The notes beneath the pieces were generated by a model. It had not been told where the DNA came from. It did no database searches and saw only the letters and a list, made by a program, of their open reading frames with translations. A DNA stretch of 36,341 nt from CAZVWQ01 sp964631275 (GTDB lineage: Bacteria; Patescibacteriota; JACMRA01). Where the stretch lies: the NCBI GenBank assembly GCA_964631275.1, contig CAZVWQ010000014.1, positions 1 to 36,341 on the forward strand, written 5' to 3'. The position numbers and the translations under genes are program-made. The first letter of the stretch is position 1, and each line of letters starts with the position of its first letter. Below, piece after piece: positions 8,301 to 16,618 of the stretch.

Positions 8301-9209
8301 TTAAACATCCTCTAAATTAAAGATTTCTTCGTTTGGCTTATCTAGATAGCTATCATAAACTTCCATTAGTTTTTTTAAATTTTCTGAAGGGTGGTTAAAA
8401 TCTACCTCTTGGATTTGTTTATCTATTTTTTTAAAGTCTTGAAGATGGGTTAACAAAAGCTTACTAATAGGTAGAATTTTGGCGCTGGTACTGGTTAGAA
8501 ATAAATTATCATAATTCTGAATTTGGTCTAGTTTTATTTTGACTTCTTTAATCTCATAATTTAATTTTTGAGCAGTTTCTATAACTGTTTGCCTAGTGAT
8601 ACCATCTAGCACTTGTATTTTTGGTGGAGTATAGATAGTTTTACCAGAAATCAAAAAAAGATTAGTTCGGCTGCCTTCGAGGAGGTTTTTATTTTCATCC
8701 AAAAAAAGACAGTCATAACAATCCAGCCCTTTTGCTATACTGAAGTAAACATAACTGGGCAGCATATTTAGACTTTTAGAATTGGGCTGCCAACGTGAGT
8801 AAAAAAAAGTAGCAGCCATAGCTCCATTTTTATAATTTTTACGTTCGACAAAGAGTGGAGCTAAAGGTAGAATATAGAGTTTGTATTGCTGAGGAGTTTT
8901 ACCTCCAAGTAAAATAACTTTGAGATTGCAACTAAAATTTAGATCTTGGTCTATAGATAGTTGTTTGCAAAAGCTTACAATCCAGTTTCGGATTTGTGAA
9001 TTTTCTAAGTTATGTCTTAAAAAAATTTCTTTAGCAGAAACCAAAATTCTTTCTACATGTCTATCTACAAAGAATAACTTATTTTTTCTAATTTTTAGAG
9101 TTTCATAAACACCATAGCCATACGTAAATTCGATATTAGTTAGGTCCAGCTTAGCTTCTTGGATTGGTAAAATTTGCCCATTTAAAGAAAAAATAGAAAA
9201 GTTAAGCAT
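8301..9209 (-). CDS. Class IV aminotransferase (BCAT / 4-amino-4-deoxychorismate lyase-like)
   Basis: This is a 302-aa fold-type IV PLP enzyme. The N-terminal domain has GYGVYETLKI (31-40) and FFVDRHVERI (46-55, with R50). The putative Schiff-base lysine is K145 in NSKSLN. LLEGSRTNLFLI (176-187, E178) and a DGITRQTV block follow. The length fits branched-chain aminotransferases, D-amino-acid transaminases and ADC lyases, which cannot be separated by eye. The family normally shows HLKT or HIKS before the lysine, but here it is QPNSKS. No pathway neighbours help. The transcript may be leaderless, and no Shine-Dalgarno is present. Confidence 0.85.
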   Translation of the reverse strand: MLNFSIFSLNGQILPIQEAKLDLTNIEFTYGYGVYETLKIRKNKLFFVDRHVERILVSAKEIFLRHNLENSQIRNWIVSFCKQLSIDQDLNFSCNLKVILLGGKTPQQYKLYILPLAPLFVERKNYKNGAMAATFFYSRWQPNSKSLNMLPSYVYFSIAKGLDCYDCLFLDENKNLLEGSRTNLFLISGKTIYTPPKIQVLDGITRQTVIETAQKLNYEIKEVKIKLDQIQNYDNLFLTSTSAKILPISKLLLTHLQDFKKIDKQIQEVDFNHPSENLKKLMEVYDSYLDKPNEEIFNLEDV

Positions 9210-9217
9210 AGTATTTT

Positions 9218-9248
9218 GTAATATTACTCTCTAAAAAACTTAGGTCAA
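9218..9248 (-). promoter_or_regulatory. Candidate promoter of the aminotransferase gene
   Basis: TTGACC (9243-9248) and TATTAC (9218-9223) on the minus strand with a 19-bp spacer. The -10 is identical to that of recA and lies 8 nt from the ATG, again leaderless in layout. Confidence 0.4.
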
Positions 9249-9303
9249 GATTAATAAAATTATATTTTATCTTTAGCAGTTGATATTTATTACTTAATCT
9301 TGC

Positions 9304-9332
9304 TTGACATTATCTATTTTGCTATTTAATTT
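9304..9332 (+). promoter_or_regulatory. rpsG promoter
   Basis: TTGACA (9304-9309), 17-bp spacer, TAATTT (9327-9332), 38 nt before the rpsG ATG. Confidence 0.5.
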
Positions 9333-9370
9333 TTTAAATATAAATCTTTATTTATTTTGTCACATTATTT

Positions 9371-9868
9371 ATGCCACGTAGAAAAAGAGTTCTCAAAAGA
9401 CCACCAATTGCTCCAGATAAAAATTTTAATAGTATTTTAGTTGCTAAGTTGATTAACAGATTGATGTTAGATGGCAAAAAAACCACGGCTAACAAGATTG
9501 TTTATTTGTCTTTGGTTGATGCTAGTAAAGAACTACAAGTAGAACCATTAGAAGTAGTTGAAAGAGCCATTGCCAACGTAAAACCACAAATCGAAGTTAA
9601 AAGCATGAGGGTAGGAGGGGCTAATTATCAAGTTCCGATCGAGCCTTATCCAGAAAGAGCTTTAAGTTTAGCTTTAAGATGGATTGTAACTTCGGCTAGG
9701 TTAGTTAAGGGTAAGCCAATGCGAACTAAACTAAAAGACGTTTTGGTGGCTTCTTTTAATGGGGAAGGTCCAGCCGTATCCAAAAGAGATACTGTTCATC
9801 AAACCGCTGCTGGTAACAAAGCCTTTGCTCATCTTGCAGCTTGGGCAAAAAGAAAGAAAGAAAAATAA
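9371..9868 (+). CDS. rpsG: Ribosomal protein S7 (uS7)
   Basis: S7 is the primary 16S rRNA binding protein that nucleates the 30S head. The 165-aa protein starts PRRKRV, has NRLMLDGKK, a conserved NVKPQIEVKSMRVGGANYQVP block (about 69-91), ERALSLALRW, and a basic C-terminus HLAAWAKRKKEK. It is slightly longer than the usual 156 aa. It stands alone: rpsL and fusA, the normal str-operon partners, are not adjacent on either side. It has its own TTGACA promoter and no Shine-Dalgarno. Confidence 0.97.
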   Translation: MPRRKRVLKRPPIAPDKNFNSILVAKLINRLMLDGKKTTANKIVYLSLVDASKELQVEPLEVVERAIANVKPQIEVKSMRVGGANYQVPIEPYPERALSLALRWIVTSARLVKGKPMRTKLKDVLVASFNGEGPAVSKRDTVHQTAAGNKAFAHLAAWAKRKKEK

Positions 9869-9912
9869 ACTTTTTTGACCTAACTCATAAGTTTAAAATC
9901 TCTGCAAAAATT

Positions 9913-10005
9913 ATATTACAAACCAAGCTACACTGGCAAATTTTATAATTACCTTTTAATAAGCAAGTAGCCTGTTTATGAGTTATATAGATAATTCTTA
10001 AACAA
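9913..10005 (-). repeat. Family E element, degenerate copy E4
   Basis: GGCAAATTTTATAATTACC and TTTTAATAAGCAAG correspond to the reverse complement of E1. Boundaries are approximate. Confidence 0.4.
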
Positions 10006-10125
10006 ATTAGAGGTTTTAATTTAGCAAAACGATTTTGTTTGTTTAACTAACCTTGATTTTATTATTTTTTGAATTAAATTCTAAAAAAAAACTATCTAGT
10101 TAATATAGGGATTTACTAAATTAGT

Positions 10126-10199
10126 AATATTTTCAACTTTCATAATTATCTTTTAGCAACCAAACAGCTAGTTTGTTTAGAGGTTGATTTTGTGTATGG
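10126..10199 (-). repeat. Family E element, degenerate copy E5
   Basis: TTCATAATTATCTTTTAGC, GTTTGTTTAGAGGTTGATTT and TGTGTA follow the reverse complement of E1 and E2. Boundaries are approximate. Confidence 0.4.
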
Positions 10200-10524
10200 T
10201 AATTACCACAAGTTATTACAAGTTATTAGACATAAATGCAGTTTTTAAGGAAATTTAAGATGTTTAAAGTGTATAACCGTATATGGTAACTATAAATGAA
10301 ATAAACTTATCTTTATTACTAAAAAATAATTTATTTTTGGTTTAATTTAAGTTAAAAAGTGCTAAATTTTATGCAAAATAATTACTTTTACTCTATTTAA
10401 TAAAAAATCAAGACTTTTAGAGGTTTTGAACAAGACTAATAGGCAACTTTTAGCAAACAAGAAAGTTATTTTTTTAGCAGTAGGGTAAGATTAATATTTT
10501 ATGGAAGGTGCGATTAAATTTTAG

Positions 10525-11352
10525 CTAGATTTTTATTTTAGTAAATAAATTTTTACTATTAGTTTCTGATATATTCCAGACTTGCTCTTTGGATATAGAT
10601 TTTAGTTCAGCAACTTTGAGAGCGACGTAATCAATATATTCAGGTAGGCATATTTGGCCACGATGAGGGCTAGGAGATAAATAAGGACTGTCTGTCTCTA
10701 GTACCCAAGAATCGTTAGGACAATAAGTTAGAGATTCTCTAAGATAATCTGCATTTTTACCAAAAGTTATAATTCCACCAAAAGCAACCTTACCTCCCAT
10801 ATCTAAAATTTGTTTTAATATTTCTATGTCACCAGTAAAACAATGGACTAAAAAATTTCCTTTAATATAAGGAAAACTCTTTAGCATGGAAATTGTGTCA
10901 CTAAAGGCTTCTCTGCAATGTATAACCAGAGGTAAATTATAATCCTGGCTAAGATTAATCTGAGCTTCAAAAAGTTTTTTTTGAATTTTGATAATTTCAG
11001 GATCTTGAGTGTAATAATAATCCAAACCACATTCTCCAATACCGACAACTTTGTTAGATTTTAACTCGTTTAAAAGATTTGACTGTTCGTTAAGGTAGCT
11101 TTTTTCATCAAATCTAGAATCTACTATTTCGGGGTGGGTTCCAAATAAAAAATAAACTTTATCTATAACCTGAAAAGCACTCTTTACTGCTAAAAAATTA
11201 TGGTAACTAACTGTCGATTGAATCACCCAATGATGGCTGGACAGATGTTTTTGAGTAAGATTTAAATCCGACGTAAAATCTCTATAATCATTATTGTGAT
11301 GTATTTTTATTTTTTTGGTTAACAAGTCAAGATGTATATGAGTATCATGCAT
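10525..11352 (-). CDS. tatD: TatD-family metal-dependent DNase
   Basis: This 275-aa TIM-barrel hydrolase has all expected metal and catalytic positions: H5 and H7 in THIH, E107 in GIGECGLDYYY, H145 in VIHCREAF, H170 in VHCFTG and D221 in LETDSPYLSP. TatD proteins are 3'-5' exonucleases or deoxyribonucleases linked to DNA repair and turnover. The actual substrate cannot be told from sequence. The C-terminal NSKNLF matches the family's usual last motif. In many genomes tatD follows metG, but here metG is 22 kb away. The start ATG has no Shine-Dalgarno. Confidence 0.92.
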   Translation of the reverse strand: MHDTHIHLDLLTKKIKIHHNNDYRDFTSDLNLTQKHLSSHHWVIQSTVSYHNFLAVKSAFQVIDKVYFLFGTHPEIVDSRFDEKSYLNEQSNLLNELKSNKVVGIGECGLDYYYTQDPEIIKIQKKLFEAQINLSQDYNLPLVIHCREAFSDTISMLKSFPYIKGNFLVHCFTGDIEILKQILDMGGKVAFGGIITFGKNADYLRESLTYCPNDSWVLETDSPYLSPSPHRGQICLPEYIDYVALKVAELKSISKEQVWNISETNSKNLFTKIKI

Positions 11353-11412
11353 TTTTTAGATTAGTTTTTAGTTCCAAGTACAAGCCATACTTGGTGAGTA
11401 TCAAAAAACCAT

Positions 11413-11441
11413 TTGACTAATTTAAAAAAATAATGCATACT
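11413..11441 (+). promoter_or_regulatory. Candidate promoter of the 11532 gene
   Basis: TTGACT (11413-11418), 17-bp spacer, CATACT (11436-11441). The -35 sits in AACCATTTGACT, the same 12-mer as in the pyrG promoter. The leader would be about 85 nt. Confidence 0.4.
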
Positions 11442-11531
11442 TATATTTATTTAGTCAACCTAAATTTAAACTCTTTATTTATAGGATTTATATTTTAGTT
11501 TAAGCAACTGTATTTCTGTATTTGGTTTTTT

Positions 11532-12047
11532 ATGTTTAAAATAATAACAAAAATTTTTACAATAACGATCTTTGCTTTGAGTTTTTTGGTTTTTAGTGCA
11601 TCAGCTCAGAGTTATGGCTCTTTGCAAATTTCTATAACTGACCCTTATATTTGTGGAGGTAATATTGTGGGCAAAGTTATCGGTGGTAACCCACCTATTG
11701 TTGTAACTGTTGAACTTTTTGATTCTAATGATAATTTAGTAAAAACATACACAATTAATAATCTTGATTCGATAAATAGTTATCAGGTTAATAAACCTGA
11801 CAAAGACGTCCCATCTGGCAAATACAGAGTTGTTTCTACTGCTGTAGATAGTCTTGGTAACACCGGTTCTGAAACCTTTATAGCTGAAATTTTACCACTA
11901 TCAGAGTGTTCTACTCTACAAATTGTTAGAACTAGAGCTGGAGAGTTTATTAAAAACAATTTAGTTTCGATTATTTTAGCGAGTTCAGCTACTTTTTCTT
12001 CTATTTATTTTGTGATTAAAAACCAAAAAGTGCATATTGAAAGATAA
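11532..12047 (+). CDS. Small secreted protein with Ig-like domain and C-terminal membrane anchor
   Basis: The 171-aa protein begins with a signal peptide (MFKIITKIFTITIFALSFLV, likely cleaved after ASAQS at about residue 27). A beta-rich domain follows (about 29-130), with strands such as VVTVELFDSNDNLVKTYTI and SGKYRVVSTAVDSLGN typical of an Ig-like or bacterial adhesion fold. Two cysteines (in YICGG and LSEC) bracket this domain and could pair outside the cell. A C-terminal transmembrane helix (about 143-163) ends in a short basic tail, giving type I topology. The function is unknown. It could be a PMT substrate, but that is speculation. Confidence 0.75.
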   Translation: MFKIITKIFTITIFALSFLVFSASAQSYGSLQISITDPYICGGNIVGKVIGGNPPIVVTVELFDSNDNLVKTYTINNLDSINSYQVNKPDKDVPSGKYRVVSTAVDSLGNTGSETFIAEILPLSECSTLQIVRTRAGEFIKNNLVSIILASSATFSSIYFVIKNQKVHIER

Positions 12048-12279
12048 ATTATACCCGTTCCATAATTAAATTTGATAGTGAGACTAAACGTAATTGAATT
12101 TGGAAGTTGGAAGCTTTATGCTAGCTTATTACATAAAAAATGTAAATTTTGCAAGTAAATTGAGTATAAAAGCCAAATAATCAAATAGATTCTATATTAT
12201 GTACTTTTATTATATCTTTGTTCCAAAAATCAAAAAAACAAGCTGCTTGTTTGGTATCAACAAGGTGAATAATCATCTG

Positions 12280-12485
12280 AATAATCATGTTTCAAAAAAT
12301 GTTTCAAAAACTATTCTTATACCAATTTACTATAAAACTATTCCAAAAAATTCAGAGAAAAGTTTAGCTTTTTAAGGTAAAACCGTCTCATATCGTAATA
12401 AATGATTTATGGCGAAAGGGTATTAGGTTGATTAACAGCTATTTAATGGGATCAAAGTTTTGTAAATCTAAGTTATAAGACAAGA
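12280..12485 (+). mobile_element. MITE family D copy D1, interrupted by A8
   Basis: The left part AATAATCATGTTTCAAAAA and the right part GATTAACAGC, ATTTAATGGGATCAAAG and TTATAAGACAAG match D3 (21393-21483) and inverted D2. The gap between the halves is exactly A8. A 12-bp direct duplication (ATGTTTCAAAAA) lies in the left half. Confidence 0.55.
12318..12423 (+). mobile_element. MITE family A-like copy A8 inserted in D1
   Basis: Left end TATACCAATTTACTATAAA, right end ATGGCGAAAGGGTAT. It interrupts D1 at a TA that is present on both sides of the insert, as expected for a TA target-site duplication. The interior is diverged from A1. Confidence 0.5.
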
Positions 12486-12700
12486 CTATTACTAAAATAG
12501 CCAGTGTAACTGATATACTTTAATCTACACCAAATTCTTGTTTGTTGCGAGTAAATTATGGGAATGATGTGTAGTTTCCACCAAAATTATGTACTCAAGT
12601 TATTATCAATAACTTCCAGAAATTAAATAAGTTTAATCATTTAAAGCTGTCTTTAAAATAATTCACAGGCAACATACTAGTCACTTTTATTTATACTAAT

Positions 12701-12764
12701 TTAACTACTCAGTGAGTTTTTCTGGTTTTATTTAATCAAACTTAGTAAGGAGCTGGTTTAGGAA
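12701..12764 (+). repeat. Family B element copy B1
   Basis: TTAACTACTCAGTGAGTTTT and TTTTATTTAATCAAACTTAG match B3 and inverted B2. The GGGTATA end is not recognisable here. Confidence 0.5.
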
Positions 12765-12772
12765 GTGCAAAG

Positions 12773-13156
12773 TTAATTAAAATTAACTTCAATCTTGCGA
12801 TGCGGGGTACTTTGTAATAGTGGAACTTCAACAATCAAAACACCTTGGTTAATTGTTGCTTTGATTCCTTCTACGTCAATATTTTCATTAATAGTTAATT
12901 CTCTATAAAACTCTCCCCAGAAACACTCTTCTAAGATCATTTTAGATTTATCTTCAGAATATGGTTTTTTGCGGATTCCTTTTATAAAGAGACTATTATT
13001 TTCAATTGAAATATCTAAGTCTTTAGGGTTAACTCCAGCCACTGTAGAAACTACAAAGATAACATTATCTTGCCTATAAACATCTACAGTTAATTGAGGT
13101 ACATCCTCTGGCTTCCAAGAGCTATTTATATTTTGATCATCGTCGTAAGCTGGCAT
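12773..13156 (-). CDS. Small heat shock protein, Hsp20/alpha-crystallin family
   Basis: The 127-aa ATP-independent holdase chaperone has an alpha-crystallin domain at about 20-113. Strand pattern DVYRQDNVIFVVSTVAGV, LDISIENNSLFIKGIRK and the diagnostic A-x-I-NQGVL block (100-107) are seen. The C-terminus carries IEV (122-124), the I-x-I/V motif that docks neighbouring subunits. It is short, with a brief N-terminal arm. Third in a same-strand group behind dps and the peroxiredoxin (58-nt gap), but it also has its own promoter with a palindrome over the -10. No CIRCE element is present. Confidence 0.9.
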   Translation of the reverse strand: MPAYDDDQNINSSWKPEDVPQLTVDVYRQDNVIFVVSTVAGVNPKDLDISIENNSLFIKGIRKKPYSEDKSKMILEECFWGEFYRELTINENIDVEGIKATINQGVLIVEVPLLQSTPHRKIEVNFN

Positions 13157-13164
13157 AATTTACG

Positions 13165-13195
13165 TTTGTTTAACAAAGTTAATATTAGTTATCAA
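13165..13195 (-). promoter_or_regulatory. hsp20 promoter with overlapping palindrome
   Basis: On the minus strand TTGATA (13190-13195), a 17-bp spacer and TAAACA (13167-13172). A perfect inverted repeat TTTGTT-T-AACAAA (13165-13177) covers the -10 and is a candidate operator. The -10 is 10 nt from the ATG. Confidence 0.45.
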
Positions 13196-13214
13196 GCTTA
13201 AACAAGCATTTACG

Positions 13215-13718
13215 CTAGTTATTGGCTAATAAATCAAGAATTTTTTGATTATCTTGTTGACCCCAATACTTTAATAAAATTTTTGCATCTGTGTCAACTA
13301 AAAAAACTCCACGTTTAGTAATATAATTTTTAAAGAATTTTTTTATAGCTCCGTAGCTTTCTCTAATTTTTTTATCTTTATCAATAATTATTCCAAAGGG
13401 AAAATTGTATTTTTGAATAAAATTATAGTGAGATTCTTTGTCAGCTTGGTTAACGCCTAGTATAGTAACTCCATGCTTTTGATAAGCACCATGAAGATCT
13501 CTAATATCACACAATTGCTTAGTACAACCAGGAGTATCATCTCCAGGATAAAAAACTAATAAAACTTTAGTAGGCTTGCCATTTGGATTATCACCTTGCA
13601 AAAATTTATAAAAGCTAATTGAGGTAATAAGACCATCAGGATTAGTGATTTCTGCCATAAAGTCTGGAGCAATATGGCCGACTTTTAATTCAATTATATT
13701 TGACTCTTTATCAGACAT
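13215..13718 (-). CDS. bcp: BCP/PrxQ-type peroxiredoxin
   Basis: A 167-aa thioredoxin-fold peroxidase that reduces hydrogen peroxide and organic peroxides. The active site is FYPGDDTPGCTKQLCDIRD, with peroxidatic C65 and, five residues on, C70 in the resolving position typical of the atypical 2-Cys BCP subgroup. T62 and a later Arg (R119 in KIRESYG) complete the usual triad. RGVFLVDTDAKI is the expected late strand. It lies between dps and hsp20 (90-nt and 58-nt gaps), which fits an oxidative-stress cluster. The reductant partner is not in the window. Confidence 0.93.
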   Translation of the reverse strand: MSDKESNIIELKVGHIAPDFMAEITNPDGLITSISFYKFLQGDNPNGKPTKVLLVFYPGDDTPGCTKQLCDIRDLHGAYQKHGVTILGVNQADKESHYNFIQKYNFPFGIIIDKDKKIRESYGAIKKFFKNYITKRGVFLVDTDAKILLKYWGQQDNQKILDLLANN

Positions 13719-13808
13719 AAAATTTTAAGTTTGAGGTCTATTTTGCTTTGCTTGAGATTTAATATCAATAAAAACTCTAAATTAGTCTAAAATTTTGTGG
13801 AAGTTAGG

Positions 13809-14285
13809 TTATCCTAAATAGCTTCTGTACATCCAAATAGTTTTTTCTTCTTCACGGATATAATCACTCATTAAAGAATTAGTACCTTCATCACCAATTT
13901 GGCTAGATAAGTCTAATAACTCTCTTTGCTTAATAAGGATTTCTTTAAAAGTTTCTAAAATATTTTCGATAGCTTTATTTCCCTGACTGATATTTTCTAC
14001 AGGTTTTAGGGTAGTAGCTTTTTGATAAGCTGCATAGGAGTGTTTAGGAGTATACCCTAAAGTTACTACTCTTTCGGCGATTTCATCAATTTTGGTTAAA
14101 AGATTGGTATAAAGCTCTTCAAATTTAAGATGTAATTCGAAGAATTTATCTCCACGAATATTCCAATGATAACCTCTAACATTCATATAAAAAATTGAAT
14201 AATCAGCTAATAGGTTATTAAGTTTGTCGGCTAATTGTTTAGTTTTAGTTTCATCTAATCCAACATGATTAAGATTAATAGACAT
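13809..14285 (-). CDS. dps: Dps-family DNA-binding ferritin-like protein
   Basis: This 158-aa four-helix protein should form dodecamers that oxidise and store iron and protect DNA. The intersubunit ferroxidase residues are present: H40 in GYHWNIRG, H52, D67 and E71 in KIDEIAERV, each exactly 11 positions before E. coli H51, H63, D78 and E82. The Lys-rich N-terminal DNA-binding tail is short, so DNA binding is uncertain. It is first gene of the dps-bcp-hsp20 group and has a consensus promoter with an operator-like inverted repeat. Confidence 0.95.
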   Translation of the reverse strand: MSINLNHVGLDETKTKQLADKLNNLLADYSIFYMNVRGYHWNIRGDKFFELHLKFEELYTNLLTKIDEIAERVVTLGYTPKHSYAAYQKATTLKPVENISQGNKAIENILETFKEILIKQRELLDLSSQIGDEGTNSLMSDYIREEEKTIWMYRSYLG

Positions 14286-14306
14286 AAAAATTTATTTAAT
14301 ACTTTA

Positions 14307-14347
14307 AAAGTTAAACTAACTTTAAAAAATAAAGTAATAATTGTCAA
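14307..14347 (-). promoter_or_regulatory. dps promoter with operator-like inverted repeat
   Basis: On the minus strand TTGACA (14342-14347), 17-bp spacer, TAAAGT (14319-14324). A perfect inverted repeat AAAGTTA-AAC-TAACTTT (14307-14323) overlaps the -10 and start site. The leader is about 30 nt. The repeat does not match the PerR box or Fur box, so the regulator is unknown. Confidence 0.6.
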
Positions 14348-14641
14348 GCTTTTTTCTTCAAATAGCTAGTTTATTTCCAAAGCTTTTGTAAAAACAATTT
14401 TACTACTAAATGTAGATATTTCATCCTTAAACTTACTATTATTTAGTATTTTTCCTATAAAAGTAGAAAACTTTATTTCTTTAAAATTAAAAAAATCACC
14501 TCTATTTTAATTCTAACTCTAACTCTAATCTGAATCAGGTATATACCAAATTAACTCGCTTTGCTAAGCTTAGATAAACTTTTTTGACTTAGTATTTTAA
14601 AATTTAAAATTTCACTATTCGGATTTCCAAAAAAGAACCAT

Positions 14642-14669
14642 TTGACTTTCAAAAAAATTTGTTTATTCT
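14642..14669 (+). promoter_or_regulatory. pyrG promoter
   Basis: TTGACT (14642-14647), 16-bp spacer, TATTCT (14664-14669). Thirteen nt separate the -10 from the ATG, leaving a leader of only a few nucleotides. No pyrG attenuator is visible in this short space. Confidence 0.5.
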
Positions 14670-14682
14670 TAATTAGAAGTAT

Positions 14683-16353
14683 ATGTCAAAGTATGTTTTT
14701 GTTACAGGTGGGGTCGTTTCTGGACTAGGCAAAGGAATTACTACAGCTTCAATTGGGCTACTTTTGAAGACTGCTGGATATAGCGTAGATGCAGTTAAAT
14801 TTGACCCTTATCTAAATATCGATCCAGGTACTATGTCTCCCTATGAACACGGAGAGGTTTTTGTTCTGGATGATGGAAGTGAAACTGACCTTGACCTTGG
14901 CCATTATGAAAGATTTATGGGAGTTAATTTAAACAAAAACTCTTCAGTCACAGCTGGAAAAATTTATGATTCTATTTTAACTCAAGAAAGAGAAGGAAAT
15001 TACTTAGGAAAAAATGTACAACTAATTCCTCATGTTACTAGTCATATTCAAAACAAGTTTATTTTAGGCCTAGAAGAAGTTCCTCAAACTCATGTTAGAT
15101 TTATTGAGATAGGAGGGTCAACTGGAGACATGGAAGGAGAAATATTTTTGGAAAGTTTTAGGCAGTTTAAACAAAAACAAGGAAAAAATGTTTTACACAT
15201 CCATCTTGGTTATGTCCCCTTCTTAAAATGTAGCGGTGAATACAAGACTAAGCCAATGCAAAACTCAACCAGAGAACTACTCAAAATTGGTCTACAGCCA
15301 GATATAATAGTAGCTAGATACTATCCTGAAAGAGGAAAAAAATTAGGTTCAGAAATTCTCAACAAAATTGCTCTTTTTAGTAATTTGCCAGAAAAAAGTG
15401 TAATTAGTTTGCCTGATTTAGATACTATTTATAAAGTTCCAGTTTATTTAGAAAGTTCAGATCTAATTGATAATCTAAAAAGTTTTTTAGAAGTAGAAAA
15501 ACTAAAATTTAATTTACCAACTTTCCATACCGAAGTTGACCTACAAGCAGGTTTACCTAAAAAAGTAAAAATTGGAATTATTGCTAAATATCCGAAATTG
15601 ATTGATGCTTATCTAAGTTTAGTAGAATCTCTTAAAATAGCAGCTGTAGCTAGTAAAGTTCAAGTTTTACCAGTATTTATTGATGCTGAAAAAATAGAAA
15701 AAAATAAAAAATTTGATCAAAAAGAATATGACAAACTTAAAGAAATTGATGGAATAATCATTCCTGGTGGATTTGGAGTTAGAGGCATGGAAGGAAAAAT
15801 TGTAGCTACTAGATATGCTAGGGAAAATAAAATACCTTTTCTGGGGATTTGCCTAGGCTTACAAATGGCAGTTGTAGAATTTGCTAGAAACGTAGCTGGT
15901 CAAAATGCTTACTCTTCAGAAATGGATAATATTGAAGTAAAAAATAATTCAGCTGAATTTGTTATTGATTTGATTCCTGGTCAAAGAAAAATTCATAAAA
16001 AAGGGGGGACCATGAGGTTAGGTGGCTATGACTGCGAGTTAGTTAAAGGGACTATAGCCAGAAAAATATTCGCAACCGACACGATTAGAGAAAGACACAG
16101 GCATAGATTAGAAGTTCAAGAAAGATACGTTCCAATTCTAGAAAAGCATGGTTTGATAGTCTCTGGTAAATATTATTACAAAGATGAAGACACAGGAAAA
16201 AATAAATACCTCGTTGAGTTAATAGAATTGCCTGAATCAGTACATCCATATTTTATTGCTACTCAAAGTCACCCAGAATTTTTGTCTAGACCTGATAAAC
16301 CACATCCATTATTCAAAAATTTGATCACAGCTTGTGTAGCTCAAAAAATATAA
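14683..16353 (+). CDS. pyrG: CTP synthase
   Basis: The enzyme makes CTP from UTP, ATP and glutamine-derived ammonia. The 556-aa protein has the synthetase domain first: KYVFVTGGVVSGLGKGI (3-19), DPYLNIDPGTMSPYEHGEV (41-59) and IEIGGSTGD. The class I glutamine amidotransferase domain (from about 295) follows with C390 in FLGICLGLQ, H530 and E532 in SHPEF. Length and motif order are typical. The 3' flank (16354-16672) is occupied by repeat elements. No Shine-Dalgarno. Confidence 0.98.
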   Translation: MSKYVFVTGGVVSGLGKGITTASIGLLLKTAGYSVDAVKFDPYLNIDPGTMSPYEHGEVFVLDDGSETDLDLGHYERFMGVNLNKNSSVTAGKIYDSILTQEREGNYLGKNVQLIPHVTSHIQNKFILGLEEVPQTHVRFIEIGGSTGDMEGEIFLESFRQFKQKQGKNVLHIHLGYVPFLKCSGEYKTKPMQNSTRELLKIGLQPDIIVARYYPERGKKLGSEILNKIALFSNLPEKSVISLPDLDTIYKVPVYLESSDLIDNLKSFLEVEKLKFNLPTFHTEVDLQAGLPKKVKIGIIAKYPKLIDAYLSLVESLKIAAVASKVQVLPVFIDAEKIEKNKKFDQKEYDKLKEIDGIIIPGGFGVRGMEGKIVATRYARENKIPFLGICLGLQMAVVEFARNVAGQNAYSSEMDNIEVKNNSAEFVIDLIPGQRKIHKKGGTMRLGGYDCELVKGTIARKIFATDTIRERHRHRLEVQERYVPILEKHGLIVSGKYYYKDEDTGKNKYLVELIELPESVHPYFIATQSHPEFLSRPDKPHPLFKNLITACVAQKI

Positions 16354-16402
16354 AATAAATCTTCGTTAACCAAAAAGATTTTATACTTTATTCTCTTTAA
16401 TT

Positions 16403-16479
16403 TACATCTAATCCGTTTAATTACACTAAAAAATCCAATTAACTTGGTAATTACCATAATGATTAGCCCAAAGGGTATA
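16403..16479 (+). mobile_element. MITE family A copy A4, internally deleted
   Basis: Left TACATCTAATCCGTTTAATT and right GGTAATTACC, ATAATGATTAGC and AAAGGGTATA match A6. About 35 bp of the middle are missing (77 bp in total). Confidence 0.55.
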
Positions 16480-16526
16480 CAATTTTTAGGCAAAATCAAT
16501 TTCTAGATAAGCTATTTATTTGATTA

Positions 16527-16618
16527 GTCTTGTCCCGTAACTCAAACTTACAAAACTTTGACCCCATAAAATGGATATTAATCAGCAGTAAAAATAGCTT
16601 TTGAGACATGATTATTGC
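16527..16618 (-). mobile_element. MITE family D copy D2
   Basis: The reverse complement reads AATAATCATGTCTCAAAA, then ATTTTATGGGGTCAAAG, then GAGTTACGGGACAAG. This aligns along its length with D3 (21393-21483). Confidence 0.55.

Larger units (their letters stand above)
9869..10524. other. Gene-free region with degenerate family E repeats
   Basis: Two reverse-oriented family E-like copies are visible (about 9913-10005 and 10126-10199). The rest (10200-10524) is AT-rich with no feature I can support. Confidence 0.5.
12048..12772. other. Gene-free region rich in nested repeats
   Basis: It holds a possible TATACC-ended element (12050-12168), a short family E core (AAACAAGCTGCTTGTTTGG near 12238), family D copy D1 (12280-12485) interrupted by family A copy A8 (12318-12423), and family B copy B1 (12701-12764). 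No coding frame is convincing. Confidence 0.55.
14286..14682. other. Divergent intergenic region dps/pyrG
   Basis: Besides the dps and pyrG promoters it holds a short TCTAAC tandem repeat (about 14513-14531). None of the repeat families was recognised. Confidence 0.5.

Noticed and set aside
14513..14531. TCTAAC tandem repeat
   Set aside because: Only about three short units, common by chance in AT-rich DNA.
16357..16381. Intrinsic terminator after pyrG
   Set aside because: The stem AAATCTT/AAGATTT is nearly all A-T with a 12-nt loop and a short T run, too weak to call.
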